Assembly: GCA_913052425.1 (NCBI GenBank)
Contig: CAJXEG010000015.1
Location: 1 to 15,043 of the forward strand
Reading direction: 5' to 3'
DNA from: an uncultured Flavobacteriaceae bacterium
GTDB taxonomy: Bacteria; Bacteroidota; Bacteroidia; Flavobacteriales; Flavobacteriaceae
DNA: 15,043 nt
Shown here: piece after piece, positions 1 to 8,690 of the stretch
Layout of the letters: each line of letters opens with the position of its first letter
How positions within the stretch are numbered: the first letter of the stretch is position 1
Translations under genes and position numbers: made by a program
The notes under the pieces: model-generated
The model's database searches: none
What the model saw: only the letters and a program-made list of their open reading frames with translations
What the model was told of the DNA's origin: nothing

Positions 1-1732
1 CATAATCTTTGTGTTGCAGTAAAAAATAGCCTGTGTTTTCAAAACTCTTATTTTGATTTTTGTATAAGAAACGGTGCTCTTGGTAATCCGTTTCTCCTAT
101 CCGCTCTATCGTTTTGAAATTGCCGGAGTAAGCTTTTCTCAAGATCAAATCCATCGTAAGGTCATAAGCACGGACGGCGGTTCGGTTGGGGGGTTTACCA
201 AAGGTGCTGATGTAGTGATCTTGAAAATGATTGTATTCTCCCAACTTTAAGGGCAATCGATCCGTGGTATAGGTAAACTTCAAATCCCCCAATTGCTTAC
301 GAGACAAGTTGGGGTTTTCGTAGGCATTGCCACGGTAGGTAGTAAACAATTGAACGGCTCTTAGCTCTGACTGCTGGGCACTCATTTGAGAACTGGCACT
401 TGATATCAATGAAAAATCCTGACTTTCAAGGATTACCTTGTTGGGAAGTGTATCTACCAAAAGGGAATCGACCAAATCAGGCAGTAAATAATTACTTTTT
501 TCAGGGCGTAAAACCGTTGCCTTGGGAAACAATTCCAAAAGCTCTTTTTCCACCGGTCTACTCAAAGAATCAACCACCAAAACAATATTGTCTTCTCGAT
601 TCAAAGTCTTGTCCAAATACTCAAACATTCTTTTCCTAAGAAAATTCTTGGAGGTTACCGATTGATAGACTGCCTCCCTTAGGGCCACGGGATTGGTCGA
701 AAGGGGAGCAATCTTAGGGATTTTTCGGACTTTAGCCTGGGTCGATAGATAATCAAAATTGGAGGGGATCAACGGACCGATGATAACATCGGTATCCGAA
801 AAATCATGGGTATTGGTAATTTCATTAACCCTGGAGATGCTGTTTTGAGTATCAAAGACATTTAGCTTTACGGAAACCCCATAGTGACTCAAGGTATCTG
901 CTGCCAGCAACACCCCTGAATAAAAATCTGCAGAAAGGGTATGCAAATTCCGGCTTTGCAACAACCTACGAGTGTCTTCTATAGAGTCGTATTCAATCTC
1001 TTTGGCTTTGAATGGTAATAGAAGAGTCAACTCAATTTCATGAGATTCTTTGAGGGAATCCAAAAGGGAGATACGCGCTACCAAAAGATCATCCTGAATC
1101 TTTAGCTCCCCTTTGGCTTGGCCGGGAACCCTTAAAATCATGCCTGCCTGCAATCCCAATTCCGATAGATTAGGATTGAGGGAGTCCAATACCTTTTGGG
1201 TTACCCCTATTTTTTTTTCGATGCGATAATAACCTTCCTTGGGGAGTACTTTGTAATAATTGTAGTTACTGTCCCAAGCCGGATCAATGGTTTCACTTTC
1301 GGTTGTTGAAGCCATAATCGGAACACGAATTTCCTGACCTTCCTTTAGTCCTTTTTTGATCTCAGGGTTTAGGGCCTCCAATTCCGGAATGGTCATCTGA
1401 AAATTATAAGCAATTCGCCATATGGTCTCTTTAGGTTTTACAATATAGGCTTGGGTGTTTTGGTCTATCTCAACCGGTGGCTCGGGTACTTTCTCAACCA
1501 CTTTTGGATAAACGGGTATGCGCAATACCATTCGCCTTCTCAACCCTATTTTCTTTAAAAGGGGGTTGTACTCATACAGCTGTGATTCTGTGATATTGTA
1601 TTTTCGGGTAATCCCAAAGATGGTCTCTTTTTTCTTAACCTTGTGAGAAAGAAATTTCTCAGGCATCTCCTGTGCGGTGGAAAAGAGAATCCCGTATAAA
1701 AGAAGAACGAAAAGAATTATATTTTTTTTCAA
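1..1732 (-). CDS. Secreted protein with three LysM repeats fused to a periplasmic-binding-protein-like domain (3' end cut)
   Basis: The reading frame is open from 1732 to the window edge: 577 codons with no stop, and the C-terminus is missing. The start is TTG; an in-frame TGA lies six codons upstream and no in-frame ATG comes before codon 23. The TTG start gives a good signal peptide: KKN, a hydrophobic run at residues 5-17, then a likely cleavage after FSTA (about residue 20). Three LysM repeats follow at about 29-73, 95-139 and 159-203; they should bind glycan chains of peptidoglycan. From about residue 234 the sequence resembles type I substrate-binding proteins (LTLLLPF, then FYSGVLLAADTL, then DVIIGPL). 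No transporter genes are visible beside it, so a receptor or wall-organising role is as likely as transport. It lies 18 bp after guaA and is probably cotranscribed with it. The architecture is clear; the function is unknown. Confidence 0.85.
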   Translation of the reverse strand, partial: MKKNIILFVLLLYGILFSTAQEMPEKFLSHKVKKKETIFGITRKYNITESQLYEYNPLLKKIGLRRRMVLRIPVYPKVVEKVPEPPVEIDQNTQAYIVKPKETIWRIAYNFQMTIPELEALNPEIKKGLKEGQEIRVPIMASTTESETIDPAWDSNYNYYKVLPKEGYYRIEKKIGVTQKVLDSLNPNLSELGLQAGMILRVPGQAKGELKIQDDLLVARISLLDSLKESHEIELTLLLPFKAKEIEYDSIEDTRRLLQSRNLHTLSADFYSGVLLAADTLSHYGVSVKLNVFDTQNSISRVNEITNTHDFSDTDVIIGPLIPSNFDYLSTQAKVRKIPKIAPLSTNPVALREAVYQSVTSKNFLRKRMFEYLDKTLNREDNIVLVVDSLSRPVEKELLELFPKATVLRPEKSNYLLPDLVDSLLVDTLPNKVILESQDFSLISSASSQMSAQQSELRAVQLFTTYRGNAYENPNLSRKQLGDLKFTYTTDRLPLKLGEYNHFQDHYISTFGKPPNRTAVRAYDLTMDLILRKAYSGNFKTIERIGETDYQEHRFLYKNQNKSFENTGYFLLQHKDY

Positions 1733-1750
1733 TTGATTTTTTCTTCAGGT

Positions 1751-3280
1751 CTATTCCCATTCAATGGTTGCAGGAGGTTTGGAACTGATGTCATACACCA
1801 CCCGATTGACTCCTTTTACCTTATTGATGATCTCATTGGACATTTTTTGCAAAAACGCATAGGGCAAATCCACCCAGTCTGCTGTCATTCCATCGGTAGA
1901 TTGGACGGCACGCAGGGCCACACACTTTTCATAGGTTCGTTCATCACCCATCACCCCAACACTGTTAACCGGTAAGAGCATTGCGCCTGCCTGCCATACC
2001 TGGTCGTACAGGTTCCAAGTTTTTAATCCATTGATAAAAATAGCATCTACCTCTTGGAGCATCTTTACCTTTTCTGCGGTAATGTCACCCAAAATTCTGA
2101 TGCCCAGTCCGGGTCCGGGAAAAGGGTGACGGCCCAGCAATTTGGGATCGATCCCGATACTGGCACCTACCCGCCTTACTTCGTCTTTAAACAACATCTT
2201 CAGCGGCTCTACCAGCTTGAGCTTCATATAATCGGGCAATCCACCCACATTGTGATGAGATTTGATGGTTGCCGAGGGCCCATTGACAGAGATGGATTCG
2301 ATCACATCGGGATAGATGGTCCCTTGTGCCAGCCAATTTACCCCTGCAATTTTTTTAGATTCATCATCAAAAACATGGATAAAAGTATTGCCGATGATCT
2401 TTCTTTTGCCCTCGGGATCAGTCTCCCCCTTGAGGGCGTTCAGGAATTGATCAGTGGCGTCAACCCCTTTGACGTTCAAGCCCATCCCTTGGTATTGGTT
2501 CAGCACACTCTCAAACTCATTTTTTCTCAACAAGCCGTTATTGACAAAAATACATTGTAACTGATCTCCGATGGCTTTATTCAACAAAATCGCTGCTACG
2601 GTTGAATCTACTCCGCCGGACAGTCCCAAAATCACTTTTTGGTCACCTACGGTTTCCCGAATTTCTTTTACGGTAATTTCCACAAAAGAATCGGGAGTCC
2701 AATCTTGTTTTATGTTGGCAATTTTAATTAAGAAATTTCCCAGTAGTTTTTTTCCATCGGTGGTATGGTATACCTCGGGGTGGAATTGAATTCCAAAAGT
2801 AGTTTCCCCCTCAATACGATAGGCAGCATTTTTGACATCTTGCGTACTGGCCAGTAGCAAACCTCCATCGGGTAATTGGTCGATCGTATCGCTATGACTC
2901 ATCCACACTTGACTGCCTTTATCAATTCCTTCAAAAAAGGTTTCCCCGGACTGAATAAAAGATAGATTTGCCCTGCCGTATTCACGGGTGTTGGACGGTT
3001 TGACTGCCCCTCCGGAGAAATGAGCCAAATACTGCGCACCATAACAAACCGCCAACAAGGGTAGTTTGCCTCTTATGGATGAAAGGTTGGGATGAGGCGC
3101 CTCCTGGGCTCGAACCGAATAGGGAGAGCCGGAAAGTATGACGGCATTGAACTCCTCGGTGTTCTTTGGTGGATTGTTAAAGGGATGGATTTCACAGTAG
3201 ATGAACAGTTCTCTAACACGTCTGGCGATCAATTGGGTGTATTGTGACCCAAAATCAAGAATCAATACTTTGTCTTGCAT
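1751..3280 (-). CDS. guaA: GMP synthase (glutamine-hydrolysing)
   Basis: GuaA converts XMP to GMP using ATP and glutamine ammonia, in cytoplasmic purine synthesis. The 509 residues match the usual length of about 510-525. The N-terminal class I glutamine amidotransferase domain (residues 1 to about 190) has [11 protein letters not shown] at 7-17, the nucleophile Cys79 in CYGAQ, and His167/Glu169 in GIQFHPEV, which completes the catalytic triad. The ATP pyrophosphatase domain has the P-loop SGGVDS at 221-226. The C-terminal dimerisation domain ends in the family-typical PPATIEWE. The ATG start gives the canonical N-terminus. It lies 77 bp after bshC, the widest gap in this half of the cluster, so it may have its own promoter. 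The LysM-protein gene follows 18 bp downstream. Identification is secure. Confidence 0.98.
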   Translation of the reverse strand: MQDKVLILDFGSQYTQLIARRVRELFIYCEIHPFNNPPKNTEEFNAVILSGSPYSVRAQEAPHPNLSSIRGKLPLLAVCYGAQYLAHFSGGAVKPSNTREYGRANLSFIQSGETFFEGIDKGSQVWMSHSDTIDQLPDGGLLLASTQDVKNAAYRIEGETTFGIQFHPEVYHTTDGKKLLGNFLIKIANIKQDWTPDSFVEITVKEIRETVGDQKVILGLSGGVDSTVAAILLNKAIGDQLQCIFVNNGLLRKNEFESVLNQYQGMGLNVKGVDATDQFLNALKGETDPEGKRKIIGNTFIHVFDDESKKIAGVNWLAQGTIYPDVIESISVNGPSATIKSHHNVGGLPDYMKLKLVEPLKMLFKDEVRRVGASIGIDPKLLGRHPFPGPGLGIRILGDITAEKVKMLQEVDAIFINGLKTWNLYDQVWQAGAMLLPVNSVGVMGDERTYEKCVALRAVQSTDGMTADWVDLPYAFLQKMSNEIINKVKGVNRVVYDISSKPPATIEWE

Positions 3281-3284
3281 CTAC

Positions 3285-3292
3285 CAAAAATA
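3285..3292 (-). promoter_or_regulatory. Possible -7 box upstream of guaA
   Basis: The minus strand reads TATTTTTG, a full match to the Bacteroidota -7 consensus TAnnTTTG, four bases before the guaA ATG. Transcription from it would begin almost at the start codon, giving a leaderless mRNA. The nearest upstream TTG is about 26 bases away, longer than the usual spacer, so this may be chance in AT-rich DNA. Confidence 0.25.
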
Positions 3293-3357
3293 CAATATAT
3301 TCAGTTGTTTTGAATTGGCAAAAAAGGGATTTTATTAAAAAAAAATGTTGGTAAACC

Positions 3358-4968
3358 TCAGTCCTCAATTACAGAAAATTCAGCAGATAGAGGCTCAAAA
3401 GTTTCCATCAGAAAATCGATGAATTCACCGCCGTGCTGGAGATAAAAATCACTAAAGTTTTCCACCCTTTCTTGCAGTTGTCCTCCGGGAAAAAGTTGTT
3501 CCTGTAAAAGAACCAAACGCTCTATCTGGTCTTTTAACTTTAGTTTTTGCGCTTTGAGCAGGCGCTGCTCCAAACGGTCGATCCCCTTATACTGTTTCGC
3601 CTTTTGGGCGTTGACTGCTCCCTTAAAGGAGGCGTCCGTTTTTTGGATCAGGGACTCTAAATATTCAAACTGTTCCTCCAAGAGCTTTTTAAAAGATGAC
3701 AAATCCAAATCAATATTGCTGATCTGCCTGACTTTTTTGTTGATCAACGCATTTCTTTTGAGAAAGAGGTCTTTTAATTCCAGTTTGAACTTGCTGATCT
3801 TATGGATATTTTTTTTACTGATCACAACTGCCGAATTTCGTAAAATCAAAAACGGAAAAGCAACCTTTTGGGCGTCAAAAAAAGATTTCAACTCCAGCCA
3901 ATAGGCCAGCTCCCCACCGCCGCCGACATAGGCGATATTTGGTAATATGACCTCCTGATACAGGGGACGCATTAGGACATTGGGCGAAAACTTTTCTGGG
4001 GATTGCTCAACCCAATCCATCATTTCTGATGGATCAATACTTTCCTCTTTTCCCTCCCACGAAAAACCATTTTCATTTTTTACCAACCGATGTCTTTTGC
4101 CGTTTTCCAAAAAAAACAAATGCAGATCTCGCGGATTGACTTGAGGCTTGTAATGAGGATTGTAATCCTTTTTTAGGTTTTCAATTTGGGAAAGCACACT
4201 TTGCGAACAACTTTGTTTTTGTAATTCTTCCTTTAGATAAGGCACAAAGTGTTTTTTTAGTGCCTTATCATCAGCATCGATGATCAACAGACCAAAGGCC
4301 TTAAAAAGGGAATGCACAAAGATCCTGGTCGCATGGGACAAATCACCTCCGGTCTCATAGCTTTTTTCGATCAAAGCTTTTAATGCATTAGCATTGATGC
4401 TGCTGCCCAGTTCTTGTTTGAATAAATCCAAAAGCGGCTTTAAACTCTGGGTATTTATTTTTCCTACAGCGCCCCCCGAATCGGTATTCCATTGGAATTT
4501 TTTACCCCGAAAAATAAAAGCGCTGATCTCCTCAAAATCATGATCTTCGGTCGCCATCCAATAAATGGGGACAAAATTCAAATCAGGAGATTGCTCATTG
4601 AGTTGTCGGCACAATTTGATGACACTGACAATCTTATAAATAAAATAGAGCGGCCCGGTCATCAAACACAACTGATGTCCGGTGGTAACCGTCAGGGTAT
4701 TCTCATTTTCGAGCAGTTGGAGGTTCTCAGCCACAGAGGAGGACATCTCTATTTCACGGTACTGTTGGTTCAGCGTCTCACAAAGCGTTTTTCTGATCTT
4801 TGGAGAAAAAGCCTTCTTTTTTTTTAGTGCTTGTTTGTAAAGGTTTTCAAAGCCGGGTACACCACTGTGAAATGACTGTAATTCTTTTTTTTCGTTTAGA
4901 TAATCGCACATCAATTCGGAAAAATATCCGGTTTCAATGAAGGGAATATGATGCGCTTTCATGACCAT
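3358..4968 (-). CDS. bshC: Bacillithiol biosynthesis cysteine-adding enzyme BshC
   Basis: BshC adds cysteine to glucosaminyl-malate, the last step of bacillithiol synthesis. The 536 residues match the family length. Family motifs are TVTTGHQLCLMTGP at about 93-106 with PLYFIYKIVSVIKL following, PIYWMATEDHDFEE at about 134-147, and VGGGGELAYWLELK further on. The C-terminal third (about 400-500) is rich in Leu, Lys and Glu and looks like the coiled-coil part of the family. The first ATG gives MVMKAHHIPF, but the second ATG (first base at 4962) gives MKAHHIPF, closer to the usual start, so the protein may begin two residues later. It sits 26 bp after rimO and 77 bp before guaA. The earlier enzymes BshA and BshB are not encoded here and should lie elsewhere if the pathway is complete. 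Confidence 0.95.
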   Translation of the reverse strand: MVMKAHHIPFIETGYFSELMCDYLNEKKELQSFHSGVPGFENLYKQALKKKKAFSPKIRKTLCETLNQQYREIEMSSSVAENLQLLENENTLTVTTGHQLCLMTGPLYFIYKIVSVIKLCRQLNEQSPDLNFVPIYWMATEDHDFEEISAFIFRGKKFQWNTDSGGAVGKINTQSLKPLLDLFKQELGSSINANALKALIEKSYETGGDLSHATRIFVHSLFKAFGLLIIDADDKALKKHFVPYLKEELQKQSCSQSVLSQIENLKKDYNPHYKPQVNPRDLHLFFLENGKRHRLVKNENGFSWEGKEESIDPSEMMDWVEQSPEKFSPNVLMRPLYQEVILPNIAYVGGGGELAYWLELKSFFDAQKVAFPFLILRNSAVVISKKNIHKISKFKLELKDLFLKRNALINKKVRQISNIDLDLSSFKKLLEEQFEYLESLIQKTDASFKGAVNAQKAKQYKGIDRLEQRLLKAQKLKLKDQIERLVLLQEQLFPGGQLQERVENFSDFYLQHGGEFIDFLMETFEPLSAEFSVIED

Positions 4969-4994
4969 TTTAGCTTAAAGATAGGAGTGTTTTT

Positions 4995-6317
4995 TTAATC
5001 TCCAAGAGGGTTGTTTTTTATCGGAATACCATAAAGGTCAAAATCGGTTGCATCTGTGATTTCAACATCGGCAAAATCACCAAGCTTGAGGTAATACTTT
5101 TTTGCATCGATCAACACTTCGTTATCCACATCTGGAGAGTCGATTTCGGTTCTGCCCACAAAGTGTTCCCCTTGTTTTCGATCAATCACGCATCGGTAGA
5201 TTTTACAAAGCTTTTTTTGATTCTGTTCCCAGGATATCTCAGATTGAATTTTCATGATCTCGTTGGCACGCTCCTGCTTGACCTCTTGGGGTACATTGTC
5301 CTCCAATTGATGGGCATGGGTGTTCTCTTCGTGGCTATAAGTAAAACATCCCAGCCGCTCAAATCGCATGGCTTTTACCCATTGCTTAAGGGTGTCAAAA
5401 TCAGCTTCTGTTTCGCCGGGATAACCCACGATCAAAGTGGTTCTCAAAGCGATCTCAGGTAATATTGTTCGGATATTTTCAATCAAATCCGTTGTCTTTT
5501 TTTGGGTCGTACCCCTGCGCATGGATTTAAGAATGGGATCAGAAATGTGCTGTAACGGTATGTCTAAATAATTACAAATCTTAGGCTCATTCTTCATCAC
5601 CTCTATGACCTCCATGGGAAAACCAGTAGGAAAGGCATAGTGCATTCGTATCCATTGTATCCCCGACACCTTAGCCAAAGCCCGAAGTAAATCGGCCAAT
5701 CGCCTTTCTTTGTAGAGGTCCAGACCGTAATATGTCAAATCTTGTGCGATCAACAGCAGTTCTTTAACTCCATTTTGTGCCAGTTTTTCAGCCCTTTGAA
5801 CCAATTCCTCTATGGGAGTAGAACGGTGTTTACCACGCATCAGGGGAATGGCACAAAAGGAACAGGGACGATCGCAACCTTCGGAAACTTTAAAGTAAGC
5901 GTAATTTTTGGGGGTTGTCGTATGGCGTTCGCCCAACAATTCGTGTTTGTAATCTGAGCCTAAGGCCTTGAGCAATTGGGGTAAATCGGTAGTGCCAAAA
6001 TAGGCATCCACTTGTGGCATCTCCTTTTCCAAATCCGGTTTGTAACGCTCACTCAAACAGCCGGTGACAAAAAGCTGATCGATATCGCCTGTCTCCTTTT
6101 TTTGGATTTGCTCCAAAATGGTATTGACGGATTCCTCTTTGGCATTGTCGATAAAGCCACAGGTGTTGACCACCACAATATTTCCTTCTTCCTCGTGAAC
6201 CACATTTTTGTCATTGGCTTTTAACTGCCCCATCAATACCTCCGAATCATAGAGGTTTTTGGAACAGCCCATGGTGATGACATTGATCTTGTTTTGCTTT
6301 CTACTTTTGGTTCTCAA
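4995..6317 (-). CDS. rimO: Ribosomal protein S12 methylthiotransferase RimO
   Basis: RimO is a radical SAM enzyme that methylthiolates a conserved aspartate of ribosomal protein S12. The 440 residues match the family. The N-terminal UPF0004 domain carries the three cysteines for one iron-sulfur cluster: Cys18 (MGCSKN), Cys53 (NTCGF) and Cys87 (TGCLSE). The radical SAM CxxxCxxC motif is Cys148, Cys152 and Cys155 in SEGCDRPCSFCAIP, followed by RGKHRS. This form fits RimO better than the tRNA enzyme MiaB. A TRAM-like domain occupies about the last 65 residues. It lies 10 bp after the alpha/beta hydrolase and 26 bp before bshC, so it is very likely in the same transcript. Identification is secure. 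Confidence 0.97.
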   Translation of the reverse strand: MRTKSRKQNKINVITMGCSKNLYDSEVLMGQLKANDKNVVHEEEGNIVVVNTCGFIDNAKEESVNTILEQIQKKETGDIDQLFVTGCLSERYKPDLEKEMPQVDAYFGTTDLPQLLKALGSDYKHELLGERHTTTPKNYAYFKVSEGCDRPCSFCAIPLMRGKHRSTPIEELVQRAEKLAQNGVKELLLIAQDLTYYGLDLYKERRLADLLRALAKVSGIQWIRMHYAFPTGFPMEVIEVMKNEPKICNYLDIPLQHISDPILKSMRRGTTQKKTTDLIENIRTILPEIALRTTLIVGYPGETEADFDTLKQWVKAMRFERLGCFTYSHEENTHAHQLEDNVPQEVKQERANEIMKIQSEISWEQNQKKLCKIYRCVIDRKQGEHFVGRTEIDSPDVDNEVLIDAKKYYLKLGDFADVEITDATDFDLYGIPIKNNPLGD

Positions 6318-6327
6318 CAGCTTTTAT

Positions 6328-7320
6328 TTAATTCAGTTCAACATCTAATTGTTTTTGTAGAAATTCCAGCGCGGCCAGTTCAGCTTGTTGGTGATTGGGA
6401 GTACTCAAATGAGAAATGATCACATGATCTCCTGCTTCAGGAAAAGCGACTTTTTGTTTTTTATCTTCGGGGGTGCCCAGCTGGTCAAACATCCGCAACA
6501 TGGCAGGTATGGAGACTACCTTATCCTGTTCCTCCTCATTTTTATAATAATATCCCATAAAGACAGGAGCGGTAATCCTTTGAAAAACCTCGGGACGCAT
6601 CCCCGTTTCCACCAGTTTTTGCAATTCAACAGTGGACTCCAAGCGGTAACGGATCGTCCAGTAGTTCTTTTTTTTCTCCGTAATCTTGTTCATGTTGTGG
6701 TATTTACTCCCCAGTACCCATTCGGCAATTTGAAGTCCCCAGGGCAAAGTCAACAGTTTGGATTTGGGATCGTAAATTTCGACATTGGGGCCAAAAAGTA
6801 ACAAAGCGGCGATTTGTGGGTCATTACCCAAAATCAAGGACAACGTCCCTCCGGTGGAACTGGAAATAACGATTACCTTTTCGCCAATTTTTTTGGCAAC
6901 GGCCAATGCCTCTGATGCACTATCAAGATATTTTTGACCCGTAAAATTCAACATGGGCTCTTGTTCAATCAATCCGTGGTCACTCAGGCGGGGCAGGTAG
7001 ATGTTGGCTTTTAAAGCACGGGCAATATTGCGGTGTACAGGATCACCTTCTCCCGTACTGGCAGAAAAACCGTGCAAGTACAATATACTATAAGCTGTTT
7101 TTTGAGGGATGGAATCATAAAACTCCAATTGAGAGGCGTTGTCCGGTTTGATGTTATCGAAAGTAGACTCTTGGGTGTCGATCCAGTCTTTAAGTTCGGA
7201 GAGGGAAAGTGAAATTTCAGGCTGTGGCAGTTCCAAATCGGGAGCCTCTTCTTCCGGCCCTAATACAAAAAGTCCAAAAAGAACCGACAGTACAAATAAT
7301 GTGTTTTCTAAGATTTTCAT
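6328..7320 (-). CDS. Membrane-anchored or secreted alpha/beta hydrolase (esterase/lipase-like)
   Basis: This is a 330-residue alpha/beta hydrolase. Residues 7-20 form a hydrophobic stretch that could be a signal anchor or signal peptide; there is no lipobox cysteine. The oxyanion-hole motif is YLHGFSAS at 81-88. The nucleophile elbow reads S-S-S155-T-G, so the first Gly of the usual GxSxG is a Ser. Probable triad partners are Asp266 (EEEQDKVV) and His299 (AGDHVIIS). The HGFS...G motif resembles carboxylesterase and monoglyceride-lipase relatives, but the substrate cannot be read from the sequence. It starts 9 bp after ftsY and ends 10 bp before rimO, so it is part of that transcript. This is a conserved-looking gene of unknown physiological role. 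Confidence 0.85.
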   Translation of the reverse strand: MKILENTLFVLSVLFGLFVLGPEEEAPDLELPQPEISLSLSELKDWIDTQESTFDNIKPDNASQLEFYDSIPQKTAYSILYLHGFSASTGEGDPVHRNIARALKANIYLPRLSDHGLIEQEPMLNFTGQKYLDSASEALAVAKKIGEKVIVISSSTGGTLSLILGNDPQIAALLLFGPNVEIYDPKSKLLTLPWGLQIAEWVLGSKYHNMNKITEKKKNYWTIRYRLESTVELQKLVETGMRPEVFQRITAPVFMGYYYKNEEEQDKVVSIPAMLRMFDQLGTPEDKKQKVAFPEAGDHVIISHLSTPNHQQAELAALEFLQKQLDVELN

Positions 7321-7329
7321 TGATCTGGA

Positions 7330-8283
7330 TTAACTGAAAAAACTCCCTACAAAAGTTCTGGCATGAAACAACTGCAGGTCCTCCAATCCTTCCCCAACTC
7401 CAATGTACTTGACGGGAATTTTGAATTGATCGGAGATGCCCATAACAACGCCCCCTTTGGCCGTTCCATCGAGTTTGGTAATGGCCAATGCATTTACTTC
7501 TGTGGCGGTGGTAAACTGTTTGGCTTGCTCAAAGGCGTTTTGACCGGTAGATCCGTCCAATACCAACAGTACCTCTTGGGGCGCATTGGGAACCACTTTA
7601 TCCATTACTTTTTTGACTTTGGTCAATTCATTCATCAGATTGATCTTGTTGTGCAATCGCCCTGCGGTGTCAATGATGACCAAATCACTTTTTTGAGCTA
7701 CAGCCGACTGTAATGTGTCAAAAGCAACAGAAGCAGGATCACTGCCCATTTCTTGCTTGACAATGTCCACACCCACCCGATCTGCCCAGATCTGCAATTG
7801 ATCAATGGCACCGGCCCTAAAAGTATCCGCTGCACCCAACATTACCTTTTTTCCTCCGGCCTTGTAGTGATGCGCCAACTTGCCTATGGTGGTTGTTTTG
7901 CCCACTCCATTGACTCCCACCACCATGATCACTTGTGGATGGTTGGGCAAAGCTGCGTCAAAACCCTTTACCTCCTCTTGTTGGTGTTGCTTGAGAAGGG
8001 TGGTAATTTCCTCACGTAAGATTTGAGCCAGTTCCGAAGTCCCCAAATACTTGTCTTTGGCCACTCTTGCCTCCAGGGCATCGATGATCTTGAGCGTAGT
8101 GGCTACCCCTACATCGGATCGAATCAACACCTCCTCCAATTCGTCGAGTAGGTCTGCATCGATCTTTGACTTTCCGGCAACGGCAGTTCCCAATTTGGAG
8201 AAAAAGGACTTTTTGCTAGCAGAAAGGCCCTTGTCCAATTGCTCTTTTTTTTCCGGACTAAAAATGGATTTTAATAAACTCAT
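7330..8283 (-). CDS. ftsY: Signal recognition particle receptor FtsY
   Basis: FtsY is the SRP receptor GTPase that brings ribosome-nascent chain complexes to the membrane translocon. The 317 residues hold an N domain (about 15-100) and a G domain: G1 GVNGVGKTTT at 123-132, ADTFRAGA at 152-159, G3 DTAGR at 205-209 and G4 TKLD at 269-272, followed by the closing GVGEGLEDL. The long acidic A domain of E. coli FtsY is absent; a short N-terminus is common outside the Proteobacteria. The start codon is ATG. A hairpin with a U-tract ends 12 bp before it, with no clear promoter between, so ftsY may depend on readthrough from the ribosomal-protein operon upstream. The alpha/beta hydrolase gene follows after 9 bp. 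Confidence 0.98.
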   Translation of the reverse strand: MSLLKSIFSPEKKEQLDKGLSASKKSFFSKLGTAVAGKSKIDADLLDELEEVLIRSDVGVATTLKIIDALEARVAKDKYLGTSELAQILREEITTLLKQHQQEEVKGFDAALPNHPQVIMVVGVNGVGKTTTIGKLAHHYKAGGKKVMLGAADTFRAGAIDQLQIWADRVGVDIVKQEMGSDPASVAFDTLQSAVAQKSDLVIIDTAGRLHNKINLMNELTKVKKVMDKVVPNAPQEVLLVLDGSTGQNAFEQAKQFTTATEVNALAITKLDGTAKGGVVMGISDQFKIPVKYIGVGEGLEDLQLFHARTFVGSFFS

Positions 8284-8294
8284 AGGTGTACCAA

Positions 8295-8321
8295 TAAAAA
8301 AAGCTACCGTAAAAGTAGCTT
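8295..8321 (-). terminator. Intrinsic terminator or attenuator between the L28/L33 operon and ftsY
   Basis: On the minus strand a perfect 7-bp stem, AAGCTAC / GTAGCTT, with a 7-base loop (TTTTACG) is followed directly by five more T residues. This fits a rho-independent terminator for rpmB-rpmG-DUF4295. The T-tract ends only 12 bp before the ftsY ATG, so incomplete termination here would set ftsY expression. The same bases on the plus strand have no good T-tract. Confidence 0.7.
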
Positions 8322-8344
8322 ATATTTTGGAGAGATGTAAAAAA

Positions 8345-8497
8345 TTATTGTTTACTCAACCATTCGTTAGCGAGATCGGGATTGATTATGGTTTCAACGA
8401 ATGAATAAGAATTAGAATTATTTTTCTTGACCATCTTGATGGCTTTTGTCAATTTTTTTGATCCCGTTTGCAGGGTTGCTACTGATTTCTTTGCCAT
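8345..8497 (-). CDS. DUF4295 small basic protein
   Basis: This is a 50-residue ORF beginning MAKKSVATLQTGSKK and ending NEWLSKQ. I recognise it as the DUF4295 family, short lysine-rich proteins of Bacteroidota that are encoded next to rpmG and ftsY. Function is unknown; the size, charge and position suggest a ribosome-associated protein, but that is inference. It starts 2 bp after the rpmG stop, so translation is probably coupled, and the operon terminator follows about 24 bp downstream. The ATG start is supported by the MAKK opening, which is also the opening of the L33 protein encoded next to it. Confidence 0.9.
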   Translation of the reverse strand: MAKKSVATLQTGSKKLTKAIKMVKKNNSNSYSFVETIINPDLANEWLSKQ

Positions 8498-8499
8498 AA

Positions 8500-8682
8500 C
8501 TACTTAATTTCTTTGTGAAGGGTCATACGCTTGAGAATGGGATTGAATTTTTTGATCTCCAATCGGTCGGGCGTATTCTTTTTATTTTTAGTCGTGATAT
8601 AACGAGAAGTTCCGGGTTTACCGGATTCTTTGTGTTCTGTACACTCTAATATCACTTGAACTCTGTTTCCTTTCTTGGCCAT
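8500..8682 (-). CDS. rpmG: 50S ribosomal protein L33
   Basis: L33 is a small protein of the large ribosomal subunit. The 60-residue protein is basic and has the family core [13 protein letters not shown], then [13 protein letters not shown], then LEIKKFNP. Only one cysteine (in LECTEH) remains of the CxxC pairs found in zinc-binding versions, so this is the zinc-independent (C-minus) form. It lies 8 bp after rpmB and 2 bp before the DUF4295 gene, in one operon driven by the promoter at 8951-8980. Confidence 0.97.
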   Translation of the reverse strand: MAKKGNRVQVILECTEHKESGKPGTSRYITTKNKKNTPDRLEIKKFNPILKRMTLHKEIK

Positions 8683-8690
8683 GCTAATAT

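Noticed and set aside
400..639. 79-codon plus-strand ORF
   Set aside because: The minus strand here is an uninterrupted part of the LysM/substrate-binding fusion; the plus ORF is a shadow.
2054..2560. 168-codon plus-strand ORF inside guaA
   Set aside because: It is fully antisense to the well-supported GuaA coding sequence and its translation looks random (many His, Cys, Phe).
3012..3060. GuaA nucleophile motif CYGAQ instead of CYGMQ
   Set aside because: The catalytic Cys, His and Glu are all present; Ala at this position is an ordinary variant and not a sign of lost activity.
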